Source of the DNA: Arthrobacter dokdonellae
GTDB taxonomy: Bacteria; Actinomycetota; Actinomycetes; Actinomycetales; Micrococcaceae
Direction of reading: 5' to 3'
Length of the DNA: 64,000 nt
NCBI RefSeq assembly: GCF_003268655.1
Contig: NZ_CP029642.1
Location: forward strand, 1,364,001-1,428,000
Shown: one piece after another, positions 1-7,453 of the stretch
Position numbering within the stretch: position 1 is the first letter of the stretch
Layout of the letters: every line of letters begins with the position of its first letter
Made by a program: the position numbers and the translations under genes
Notes under the pieces: generated by a model
What the model was told of the DNA's origin: nothing
What the model saw: only the letters and a program-made list of their open reading frames with translations
Databases searched by the model: none

Positions 1-42
1 GCTCGCTGCTCGACCACCGGAGTTTCGGCAGTCGACCACCGG
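1..42. repeat. Partial REP-like palindromic repeat
   Basis: The window opens with GCTCGCTGCTCGACCACCGG followed by a second GTCGACCACCGG half. The same wording recurs near 1028-1095 and 57964-58010, and in related form at 8825-8899 and 23664-23726. The element sits just past the stop of the TAXI lipoprotein gene and is cut by the window edge. Confidence 0.5.
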
Positions 43-43
43 A

Positions 44-1024
44 TCACCCGTGGAGCTCACGGTATGCACCCGCCGCGGCGGGGTGCAACGGCAGGCCGGC
101 CGTGTTGATCAGGGTCTCGGGGCTCAGGAACTGGATGCCCAGGCTGGACTTCGGGATGAGCTCCCGGGCGTGGTCGACCAGCAGCAGCACGGTCTGCCGG
201 ACCATGTTCGCGTTCAGGTCCGCCCGGCACAGCAACAAGTTCGCCACCCCGATGGTGTTCACGGACGGAGTCCCGGCGTAGCTGTTCTCCGGGATAACCG
301 CGTGCTCGTAGAAGTCCCCATAGCTCGCTGCCAACCGCGGTAGGAGTCCGGCCAGGTCCAGGAACCGCAGGCCCACCTTCTGGTTGGGGGCGGTGATGGC
401 CGCCGTGGGCAGCCCGCCCGACCACATCAGCGCATCAATGGCGCCCCGCAGAAGGGCAGCCAGGCCGTCGTTCAGCCCGAGCTCGTGCTGCCCTGCGGGA
501 TTCCTTGAATCCGGTCCAAGACCGGCGGTGGCGAGGACACGGCCTGCCGTGAGCGCTGTACCGGAGCCGACGGCGCCCGTCCCCACAGTTTTGCCGGCCA
601 GGTCCGCGACCCTGCGGATGCGGCTGTCCTTGCGCACGATGCAGTGCAGGTAGTTCTCGTAGACCTTGCCGACGGCGAGGACGCGCCCGGGGCTCGCATT
701 CATAAGTTCCGCGGCGGTGTCGGCCAGGACGGGACCCAGCGTTGCCGCCCCGGAGAGGATGCGCTGGAAGTTGTCCGCGCTGCCGCCCGTGGACAGGGTG
801 GTGGCCGTTCGTGCCACGCCGTTGCGCTGCAGGGATGCGGCCAACAGCGCGGCAAATTCAAGATAGAAACCGCCGGGTTCGCCGCCAGCCACGACGGCGT
901 GATCCAGCGGTGGTCGGGGGGCGCACGCCGAGAGCACCGGGAGGAGCGCTGTGGACAGGCCGGCGCCGGCGGCGAATTTGAAGAGCTGGCGGCGGGTGGG
1001 CGCCCGGGACTCTGGGTCGGTCAT
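44..1024 (-). CDS. TAXI-family (TRAP-associated) solute-binding lipoprotein
   Basis: This 326-residue protein resembles TAXI-type periplasmic binding proteins, which capture small carboxylates or glutamate-like ligands outside the membrane. Its N-terminus has a twin-arginine-like TRRQLFKF start (residues 10-17), a hydrophobic stretch and a lipobox LSAC with the lipidated Cys at 34, so it should be a surface lipoprotein. The binding domain fills the rest, with GGEPGGFY near 47-54 and a G-rich hinge around 145-155. Its ATG overlaps the histidine-kinase stop by 4 bp (ATGA). No TRAP membrane subunits (DctQM) are visible beside it. It may therefore act as a ligand sensor for the kinase rather than as part of a transporter; that role is inference. 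Confidence 0.85.
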   Translation of the reverse strand: MTDPESRAPTRRQLFKFAAGAGLSTALLPVLSACAPRPPLDHAVVAGGEPGGFYLEFAALLAASLQRNGVARTATTLSTGGSADNFQRILSGAATLGPVLADTAAELMNASPGRVLAVGKVYENYLHCIVRKDSRIRRVADLAGKTVGTGAVGSGTALTAGRVLATAGLGPDSRNPAGQHELGLNDGLAALLRGAIDALMWSGGLPTAAITAPNQKVGLRFLDLAGLLPRLAASYGDFYEHAVIPENSYAGTPSVNTIGVANLLLCRADLNANMVRQTVLLLVDHARELIPKSSLGIQFLSPETLINTAGLPLHPAAAGAYRELHG

Positions 1025-2493
1025 CGGGCGCCTGGGTCTCGACGCGCTCGCGGGGCTCCCTGCTGGACCACCGGTTGGGTGCCGACAGGCTCGACCAGCG
1101 GGAACACCAGGGTGGCCCGCAGGCCGTGCGGCTCGCGGGTGCCCAGCAGGAGCCGTCCGCCGTTTGCCTCGGCCAGCGTGTCCACAATGGTCAGCCCGAG
1201 GCCGGTGCCCCGGATGTCACGGTGGTCGGGGGACCGCCAAAACCGCGTGGTGCTCAAGGTGAGTTCCTCGGGGGACATGCCCGGGCCGTCGTCGGACACG
1301 TCAATGTCAACGGTGCCGGCATGGTCTGTCACGGAGACTTGGACGTGGCCGCCGGCAGCGTACTTGATGGCGTTCTCCAGCAGCTCGCCTACCATTTGGG
1401 ACAGTTCGAAGGGGCTGCAGTCCACATAAACGTCGGCCTCCGGCGGTGGGCCGAGCGCCAGTGCGGTCCCGTTGCGGCCGGCAGCGGCCGAGGCGCGCTC
1501 CAGTTCCTCCTGGACGGCGAGGTACAGGTTGGCGCGTCCGTGGTCAGGTCCGCCGGCCGGCCCCACGGCCTTCCTGGCCGCACCCTCAAAGGCCCGGTTT
1601 TCCGCCGTGGCCAGCATCAGCACGTCGTCCAGCAGTTCCTCCACGCGGTCCAGCTCGGCCGTGACGGCGGAGATGGTGCCAGGATCCGAGGAATCCTTGA
1701 GCTGGAGCTGCAAAAGGTCCACCCGCAGCCGCAGGGCGGCCACGGGATTGCGCAACTGGTGGGAGGTGTCCGCGATCAGCTGGCGCTGCTGGTCCAGGCT
1801 GCCCTGGACCGCCGCGGCCATGGTGGTCAGCGAGCGGCTGAGCTCACGCAGCTCCGGCGGGCCGTCCTGGGGCAGGCGCCGCATGGAGCCGGTTTCCTCC
1901 AGCTCGACCACCGCCGAATTGAGCCGGTGGATGGGCCGCAGCACCCACCGGGTCAACCTGGCCGCGCCGAACAGCAGGGCCACCTCAAGAACTGTGGCGG
2001 CCGCCAGCACCCCCAGCCACAGTGCCCGCAGCTTGCCCTGCGCCGTGCCGGCGTCGGTCTCCAGGACCACCTCACCCATGACCTGGTTGGCGCTGCCGAA
2101 CGACCGGGCCACGAGCATGGCGTTCGGGCCGAAGGGGCGCAGCGGCGCCAGCTTGGTCAGGCTCAGGTTCAGGCTGGCGTTGAACAGGGCGTCCTTGACC
2201 TCCGCGCTGTTCGGATCCAGCCGGCCGGACACCAGCGTGCGGTCCCGGGCGCGGACCAGGACGCCCTCGCCGTACAGGCCGGAGTATGCGTCCATGGCCG
2301 TCTGCAGCCCCTCCCAGTCGTTGCTCGACGCCGCGTCCGCCGCCACCTGCGAAAAGCGGTTGAGCGAGGCCACCCGGTTGATCTCCAGGTCCTGGGTCAG
2401 GGCCCGGCTGCCGGCGCTCAGGATGGAAAACGCCAGGCCCAGAACAAGCAACACGGACAGCAGTCCAAGCACGCCCAGGACACGAACCCTCAC
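1021..2493 (-). CDS. Sensor histidine kinase
   Basis: This is a membrane histidine kinase of about 490 residues and the partner of the regulator encoded just upstream. The chosen GTG overlaps the regulator stop (GTGA), the usual arrangement for translational coupling. The order is a first transmembrane helix (residues ~5-25), an extracytoplasmic sensor region of about 130 residues, a second helix, HAMP, an H-box with SHQLRNPVAALR, an N-box LLENAIKYA, a G1 box DDGPGM and a G2 box GTGLGL. The last ~20 codons lie in a dispersed palindromic repeat, so the C-terminal tail is probably not conserved. An upstream in-frame start exists but would lie inside the regulator gene. Confidence 0.9.
   Translation of the reverse strand: MRVRVLGVLGLLSVLLVLGLAFSILSAGSRALTQDLEINRVASLNRFSQVAADAASSNDWEGLQTAMDAYSGLYGEGVLVRARDRTLVSGRLDPNSAEVKDALFNASLNLSLTKLAPLRPFGPNAMLVARSFGSANQVMGEVVLETDAGTAQGKLRALWLGVLAAATVLEVALLFGAARLTRWVLRPIHRLNSAVVELEETGSMRRLPQDGPPELRELSRSLTTMAAAVQGSLDQQRQLIADTSHQLRNPVAALRLRVDLLQLQLKDSSDPGTISAVTAELDRVEELLDDVLMLATAENRAFEGAARKAVGPAGGPDHGRANLYLAVQEELERASAAAGRNGTALALGPPPEADVYVDCSPFELSQMVGELLENAIKYAAGGHVQVSVTDHAGTVDIDVSDDGPGMSPEELTLSTTRFWRSPDHRDIRGTGLGLTIVDTLAEANGGRLLLGTREPHGLRATLVFPLVEPVGTQPVVQQGAPRARRDPGAR
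1028..1095. repeat. REP-like palindromic repeat inside the 3' end of the kinase gene
   Basis: The plus strand reads GTCTCGACGCGCTCGCGGGG, then a GGACCACCGG arm and GCCGACAGGCTCGACCAGCG. The first part nearly matches the intergenic repeat at 57964-58010. Here the repeat is translated as the end of the histidine kinase. Confidence 0.5.
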
Positions 2494-3155
2494 TCCGGGT
2501 TCGCTTCGAAGCGGTAACCCACGCCGCGGACGTTGACGATGTAGCCGGGGCGGTCCAGCTTGGCGCGCAGGCCGGTCAGGTGGACGTCGAGCGAACGGGA
2601 GGCGGCCACGAACGCGTCGCCCCAAAGGACGTCCATAATCTGTTCGCGCGTGGCGATGGACCCGCCGTGCTGGACCAGCAGGGCCAGCAGGTCAAACTCG
2701 GTCGGCGTCAAGCCGAGGGGTTTGCCTTCCAGTTCGGCCGTGCGGCGGTCCAGGTTGATGGCCACCGGCCCCGCCGTCAGCTGGCTGGTTTTGGGTGCCG
2801 CGCGCCCGATCCGCCGCCCGACGGCCTCGATCCGGGCCAGCAGCTCCGTGAGCTTGACCGGCTTGACCAGGTAGTCGTCCGCGCCCAGCCGCAGGCCGCG
2901 GACCACGCTGCGTTCATCGTCCCGGGCCGTGAGGATGATGACGGGGGCCAGGGTCACCTGGCGCAGCTTGCGCAGCACGTCCAGGCCGTCCATGTCCGGC
3001 AGGCCCAAATCCAGCAGGACCATCTCCGCCCCGCGGTGCTGCAGCAGGGCGTCGCTGCCGCGGAACACCCGGGACGCCCGGTGCCCGGCGGAACTGACGG
3101 CCGCCAGCAGGGCCGAAGCAACGGCGTCGTCGTCTTCAACGATGAGCAAGTCCAC
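2490..3155 (-). CDS. OmpR/PhoB-family response regulator
   Basis: This 221-residue DNA-binding response regulator has an N-terminal receiver domain with the acidic pocket EDD at 7-9, the phospho-acceptor D49 in LLDLGLPD and the conserved K98 in VKP. A C-terminal winged helix (about 125-218) ends with the VRGVGYRF signature. It starts at GTG with AGAGGA just upstream. It heads a regulator-kinase-TAXI operon with 4-bp overlaps. The MHS transporter gene lies immediately upstream on the same strand and is a plausible target, as in citrate- or tricarboxylate-sensing systems of the TctD type. Confidence 0.93.
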   Translation of the reverse strand: MDLLIVEDDDAVASALLAAVSSAGHRASRVFRGSDALLQHRGAEMVLLDLGLPDMDGLDVLRKLRQVTLAPVIILTARDDERSVVRGLRLGADDYLVKPVKLTELLARIEAVGRRIGRAAPKTSQLTAGPVAINLDRRTAELEGKPLGLTPTEFDLLALLVQHGGSIATREQIMDVLWGDAFVAASRSLDVHLTGLRAKLDRPGYIVNVRGVGYRFEANPE

Positions 3156-3193
3156 GCTACGGTCCTCTTCGGCAGTGCCCCGGGGGCGGTGAC

Positions 3194-3222
3194 GGGGGCC
3201 TGTCTGCGTACGACAGGCGCCC
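3194..3222. terminator. Hairpin between the MHS transporter and regulator genes
   Basis: An 11-bp stem with one mismatch (GGGGGCCTGTC against GACAGGCGCCC) and a 7-nt loop lies between the transporter stop and the regulator start. It has no T-run, so it may be a weak or Rho-assisted terminator. Confidence 0.4.
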
Positions 3223-3241
3223 GTTTCGAACTATTTACAGG

Positions 3242-4600
3242 TTACCGGGAGGCGACGTCGTCCAGGGCGGGGGTGCCGGCGTCGTCCGTGGAATCCAGCA
3301 GTTCGGCCTCGATGTGGGAGGTCTTGGAGGACTCGCCCATGCGCCAGTAGACGATGAAGCTGACGGCGATGCAGGCGGCCACGTAGTAGTAGAAGACCTG
3401 CTCGAGCCCGATGTTCTTCAGGCCTAGGGCAATGAACTCGGCGGTGCCGCCAAAGACCGCCACGGTGAGCGAGTACGGCAGGCCCACGCCAAGGGCGCGG
3501 ATTTCCGTCGGGAAGAGCTCGGCCTTCACGATGGCGTTGATGGACGTGTAACCGGTGACGATGACCAGCCCCACCATCATGAGCAGGAACGCGCCCACGG
3601 GATTCTTCATCCCCTGCATGAGCAGGAACAGCGGGACCGTCAGAAGGGTGCCGAGGATGCCGAAGCCCAGCAGCAGCGGGCGGCGGCCCACCCTGTCCGA
3701 ACGCCCGCCGGCCACGGGCTGCAGGACCACGAACGCCAGCAGCGCGAAGAAGTTGATCCAGCTGACCGTGGACTTTTCGATGCCCACGGTGTTCACCATG
3801 AACTTCTGCATGTACGTGGTGTACGTGTAGAACGCGACGGTGCCGCCCATGGTGAGCCCGACGACGGTCATGACCGCCTTGGGGTGCTGCATCAGGATCC
3901 GGAGGGTGCCGGCCTTGGCGCTCGATTCCTGGCTCAACTTGGTGAACTGCTCCGATTCGTCCATGGTGCGGCGCAGCCACAGGACGGTCAGGGCGAAGAT
4001 GGCACCCAGCACGAACGGGATCCGCCAGCCCCAGGACTTCATGTCCGCCTCGCTGAGGACCTGTTGCAAGACGATCTGGACGCCCAGCGCGATCAGCTGC
4101 CCGGCGATGAGCGTGACGTACTGGAAGCTGGAGTAGAAGCCGCGGCGGCCGCTGCTGGCCATTTCCGACAGATACGTGGCCGAGGTGCCGTACTCGCCGC
4201 CGAGGGAAAGGCCCTGGACCAGGCGTGCGACCACGAGGATGATGGGCGCCCACACGCCGATGGTGTCATAGCCGGGGGTGCACGCAATGATCAGCGAGCC
4301 GGCGGCCATGACCGTGATGGACAGTGTCAGCGCGGCGCGGCGGCCGTGGCGGTCCGCGTACCGGCCCAGGATCAGGCTGCCCAGCGGGCGCATCAGGAAG
4401 CCGACGGCGAAGATGGCCGCCGTGTTCAGCAGCCGCGAGGTGGGGTCGCCCGACGGGAAGAACGCGGATGAAAAGTACACGGCAAAGGCTGCGTACACGT
4501 ACCAGTCGTACCACTCGATGAGGTTCCCCACTGAACCCTTGAATATGTTGCCCGTGATGCGTCGCGACGTTGCGCGCTCACCGGCCTTTGCCTTGTCCAC
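3242..4600 (-). CDS. MHS-family MFS transporter (organic-acid/proton symporter)
   Basis: This is a 452-residue, 12-helix permease of the metabolite:H+ symporter family, which imports citrate, alpha-ketoglutarate, shikimate, proline/betaine and similar solutes. Hallmarks are the N-terminal GNLIEWYDWYVYA segment, GRYADRHGRR in loop 2-3 and QGLSLGGEYGTSATYLSE in helix 5. The GTG start at 4600 has GAAGGAG six bases upstream; a longer in-frame extension lacks a ribosome site and is unlike the family. It lies directly upstream of the two-component/TAXI operon and diverges from the GntR regulator. The substrate is not readable from sequence, but the context favours a carboxylate. Confidence 0.92.
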   Translation of the reverse strand: MDKAKAGERATSRRITGNIFKGSVGNLIEWYDWYVYAAFAVYFSSAFFPSGDPTSRLLNTAAIFAVGFLMRPLGSLILGRYADRHGRRAALTLSITVMAAGSLIIACTPGYDTIGVWAPIILVVARLVQGLSLGGEYGTSATYLSEMASSGRRGFYSSFQYVTLIAGQLIALGVQIVLQQVLSEADMKSWGWRIPFVLGAIFALTVLWLRRTMDESEQFTKLSQESSAKAGTLRILMQHPKAVMTVVGLTMGGTVAFYTYTTYMQKFMVNTVGIEKSTVSWINFFALLAFVVLQPVAGGRSDRVGRRPLLLGFGILGTLLTVPLFLLMQGMKNPVGAFLLMMVGLVIVTGYTSINAIVKAELFPTEIRALGVGLPYSLTVAVFGGTAEFIALGLKNIGLEQVFYYYVAACIAVSFIVYWRMGESSKTSHIEAELLDSTDDAGTPALDDVASR

Positions 4601-4696
4601 GGCTGCTCCTTCAAGTTTGGGATTCGCCCCTTGGTGTTGCGGGGGCACAAGCCAAGCTATTCGTGATTCAGGGCACATCAAAGGCTGGGCGGGTTT

Positions 4697-4715
4697 TCCT
4701 AACGGTTTCTTAGGA
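4697..4715. promoter_or_regulatory. Small inverted repeat upstream of the MHS transporter
   Basis: TCCTAA and TTAGGA are separated by 7 bp, about 100 bp before the transporter start. This is the right size for a response-regulator or repressor site, but no family consensus is recognised. Confidence 0.3.
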
Positions 4716-4792
4716 TTGCGGGAGCTGGCCGCCTCTCTGTTGGGAAGCGGGTTGAGAATGTGGACCACCCATTCGGTCCTTCCTATGGCCGC

Positions 4793-4852
4793 GGATGCCG
4801 AAACGGACTATTGAGGCTGCTAAATCAGGATCATTTCTCCGTTTCGGCATCC
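4793..4852. promoter_or_regulatory. Perfect 15-bp inverted repeat between divergent MHS and gntR genes
   Basis: The arms GGATGCCGAAACGGA and TCCGTTTCGGCATCC are perfect complements with a 30-bp spacer. Each arm itself contains a CCGnnnCGG dyad, so this could be a pair of operator sites rather than an RNA hairpin. It lies in the 384-bp gap between the MHS gene and gntR; nothing else recognisable is in that gap apart from the small repeat at 4697-4715. Confidence 0.45.
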
Positions 4853-4984
4853 TGGGCCAAAGCGGTTCTTCCGCCCCGACGGCCGCGCGGGCGGAGGCCC
4901 TAGTTTCGGCCGGCCTAAGAACAGGTGCCCTTCGGAATTGCCCTACCGCCGGATCGAGGTAACTGATGGAACAATGGAACCACC

Positions 4985-5755
4985 ATGGGACCACTTAGCC
5001 GGCAACAACTGCAGACGACCGAGCCGCCACGGGGCCAGGCCCGGTACCAGGTCATCGCCGCCGACCTGGCGCGCCGCATCGCGGCCGGCGAGTGGCTGGT
5101 GGGCGGTTTCCTGCCTTCGGAACCGGACCTGGCCGCCGCGTACGGCGTCTCCCGGGAAACGCTGCGCAGCGCGCTGCGGCAGGTCGAGGCCCAGGGATTG
5201 GTCGGCCGGCGCAAGGGGCAGGGGACCCGCGTCATCCGCCCCACGCCCGTCACCGAGTTCTCCTCACGGCTGGCCTCCATCGATGACCTGGTCAGCTACG
5301 GCCAGACCGCCGTGCGCAGCGTCCTGCGCGTGGAGGAAGTCAACCTGGACGCCCAAACCGCCCGGCTCACGGGCCTGCCTGCCGGCGCCGTTTTCATCAG
5401 GGTCACCACCACCCGGCAAAGCGAAATAGACGCCATGCGGGTTGAATCGTGGTCGCGCGTCTACGTGTCCACCGAAGATTGGGTGCTCATTAAAGACGAG
5501 ATCCAGGGAAGCGAACGCCTCGTCGCGGACCTCATCTGCGCCAAGACTGACCGCACGATTGACCGTGTAGTCCAGCGCGTCCGCGCCACGACCGTGCCGG
5601 CCGACGCCGCGGCGGCCCTCGACCGTCCCATCGGCGCGCTGGCGCTGGAATTCACCCGCCAATACATGGACCGCAACGACGGCCTCTTCGTCGTTGTGGT
5701 CAGCCTGCACCCCGGCGACACATTCGTTTACGAAACCATTCTCGAGCCCCGCTGA
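4985..5755 (+). CDS. GntR/HutC-family transcriptional regulator with UTRA domain
   Basis: This 256-residue regulator has an N-terminal winged helix (about 20-85, with LPSEPDLAAAYGVSRETLR and a GQGTRV wing) and a C-terminal UTRA ligand-binding domain (about 100-250), the HutC subfamily layout. It is followed 195 bp later by a dicarboxylate symporter whose promoter carries two perfect GTnTAnAC palindromes, the known HutC half-site pattern. Repression of the symporter-lyase genes, relieved by the transported compound or a product, is the natural inference. No strong ribosome site precedes the ATG. Confidence 0.9.
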   Translation: MGPLSRQQLQTTEPPRGQARYQVIAADLARRIAAGEWLVGGFLPSEPDLAAAYGVSRETLRSALRQVEAQGLVGRRKGQGTRVIRPTPVTEFSSRLASIDDLVSYGQTAVRSVLRVEEVNLDAQTARLTGLPAGAVFIRVTTTRQSEIDAMRVESWSRVYVSTEDWVLIKDEIQGSERLVADLICAKTDRTIDRVVQRVRATTVPADAAAALDRPIGALALEFTRQYMDRNDGLFVVVVSLHPGDTFVYETILEPR

Positions 5756-5880
5756 CGCGGCTTCGCAAAACCCTCCAAATCCAAAAGTTCCGTGCCTTCG
5801 CGCGGCACTTCGACGCACGGTGGCGGGCTACCACGCCGCTCCCTGCCCGCCGTCGCCGCCGGCTACTTTCACCGGGCCCC

Positions 5881-5909
5881 TTGACATTCCGTGAGCCATG
5901 TCTCATATT
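5881..5909 (+). promoter_or_regulatory. Promoter of the dctA-like gene
   Basis: A perfect -35 TTGACA (5881-5886) is followed after 17 bp by CATATT (5904-5909, four of six matches). Transcription would start near 5916, inside the first operator, which fits steric repression. Confidence 0.55.
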
Positions 5910-5936
5910 TGTCTAGACAGATAAGTTGTCTAGACA
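5910..5936 (+). promoter_or_regulatory. Tandem HutC-type operators
   Basis: The perfect palindrome TGTCTAGACA occurs twice, at 5910-5919 and 5927-5936, 17 bp centre to centre. Both contain GTCTAGAC, an exact GTnTAnAC match. They overlap the predicted transcription start and precede the symporter start by 14 bp. The adjacent GntR/HutC gene is the obvious candidate to bind them. Confidence 0.75.
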
Positions 5937-5949
5937 GGTAAGAGGCAAA

Positions 5950-7248
5950 ATGAAAACTCTCCAGCAGCTGAGCTCAGCGCCGAGCGCGTCTGCAGCCCGG
6001 AAGAAGTGGTACCGCGGACTCGGTGCCCAGGTGATGATCGCCATGGCCGTGGGTATCGTGTTTGGGTTCGCCCTTCCCGGCGTCGCGAGCCAGTTCAAGA
6101 TCGTCGGCGACCTCTTCCTCTCTCTCATCAAGGCCGGCGTGGCCCCGCTCGTGTTCCTGACGGTGGTGCTCGGCATCGGCGCCGCGGGCGACCTGAAAAA
6201 GGCGAGCCGCATCGGGTTCTTCGCCCTGATCTACTTCGAGGTGCTCTCCACCGTCGCCCTGCTCCTCGGGCTCGTGGCTGGAAACCTCTTCGGCGTTGGC
6301 AAGGGCGCCCACGCCCTGCAGTCCAGCGCCGGGGCCGCCCCGGCTGGCGCCGGCGAGCCCGGTTTCACGGCCTTCCTCAAGGGCATCTTCCCGGACAACT
6401 TCATCGGCGCCTTCAGTTCAGGCCAACTGCTGCAGGTGCTCATCCTCGCCATCATCTTCGGCGCCGGACTGCTCACCCTCAAACCGCACATGCGCGCCAA
6501 GGTCACCGGCGGGCTGGAAACCATCTCCGAGGCCATGTTCGGCTTCATCAACGTCATCATGAAGCTCGCGCCCATCGGAGCCTTCGGCGCCATCGCCTAT
6601 GCCGTGGGCACGAACGGCAGCGCCATGCTGCTTGCCCTGGCCGAACTCGTGCTCCAGTACTGGGCCGTGATTGCGTTCTTCGTTTTCGGCGTGCTCGGGC
6701 TGGTGTGCCTGCTCTCCGGCTTCAACATCTTCCGCATCCTGCGGTACGTGCGCATCGAGATGTCCCTGGTCCTGGGCACCGCCTCCAGCGAATCCGCACT
6801 GCCCGGACTGCTGCGCAAGCTGCCCATGATGGGCGTGTCCAAGCAGGCCGTGGGCCTGGTGGTCCCCACCGGCTACGCGTTCAACCTCGACGGCACCTCC
6901 ATCTACATGGCCCTGAGCACGCTCTTCTTGGCCAATGTGTACGGCATCCACATGGGCATCCCGGAGCAGATCGGCCTCCTGGTCATCATGCTCCTGACCT
7001 CAAAGGGCGCCGCGACCGTCTCCGGGGGCACTTACGTGGTGTTTGCCGCCACCATCGCCGCCACCGGATACCTGCCCATCGAAGGCGTGGCCATCCTGTT
7101 CGGCGTCTACCGCTTCATGTCCATCGCCACCGCCTTCTGCAACACCTTCGGCAACGTCGTGGCCACCTGGTCGTCGCCAAGTGGACTAAGGAACTTCACA
7201 TGCCCACGGTCCGGGAGGCACTCGCCGACCCCACCGAATTCTGGCTGA
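5950..7248 (+). CDS. dctA: DctA/GltP-family dicarboxylate:cation symporter, C-terminus frameshifted
   Basis: This is a dicarboxylate/amino acid:cation symporter for succinate, fumarate, malate or aspartate-like substrates. The ATG at 5950 has AGAGG just upstream. The SSESALPGLL hairpin region, VVPTGYAFNLDGTSIY and the helix-8 segment up to NTFGNVVAT are intact, so most of the transport core is present. At about 7168 one base seems to be missing. The frame goes to WSSPSGLRN and stops at 7248, while the +1 frame continues as VVAKWTKELHMPTVREALAD, the normal DctA tail, to a stop at 7401-7403. It is therefore either a real mutation clipping the end of helix 8 and the tail, or a sequencing error. 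The lyase follows closely, suggesting one operon. Confidence 0.85.
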   Translation: MKTLQQLSSAPSASAARKKWYRGLGAQVMIAMAVGIVFGFALPGVASQFKIVGDLFLSLIKAGVAPLVFLTVVLGIGAAGDLKKASRIGFFALIYFEVLSTVALLLGLVAGNLFGVGKGAHALQSSAGAAPAGAGEPGFTAFLKGIFPDNFIGAFSSGQLLQVLILAIIFGAGLLTLKPHMRAKVTGGLETISEAMFGFINVIMKLAPIGAFGAIAYAVGTNGSAMLLALAELVLQYWAVIAFFVFGVLGLVCLLSGFNIFRILRYVRIEMSLVLGTASSESALPGLLRKLPMMGVSKQAVGLVVPTGYAFNLDGTSIYMALSTLFLANVYGIHMGIPEQIGLLVIMLLTSKGAATVSGGTYVVFAATIAATGYLPIEGVAILFGVYRFMSIATAFCNTFGNVVATWSSPSGLRNFTCPRSGRHSPTPPNSG

Positions 7249-7453
7249 AGGCTGACAGGGAAGAGTACGACGCCGATGCTTCCTTGGGCGGGCCGCCCGC
7301 CGGCGCCCCCGCGGATGCCGCGGCGGCGCGGGCCGACCAGGGTGGCCCGGCCGGCGCGCCGGAGAACCACGGCGAGCTGACCGCCGTCGTCCGTTCTCAC
7401 TGACACCCCCGCAGGCAACACGAGATCAACCCTTCAAGACTTTGAGAGAGACC

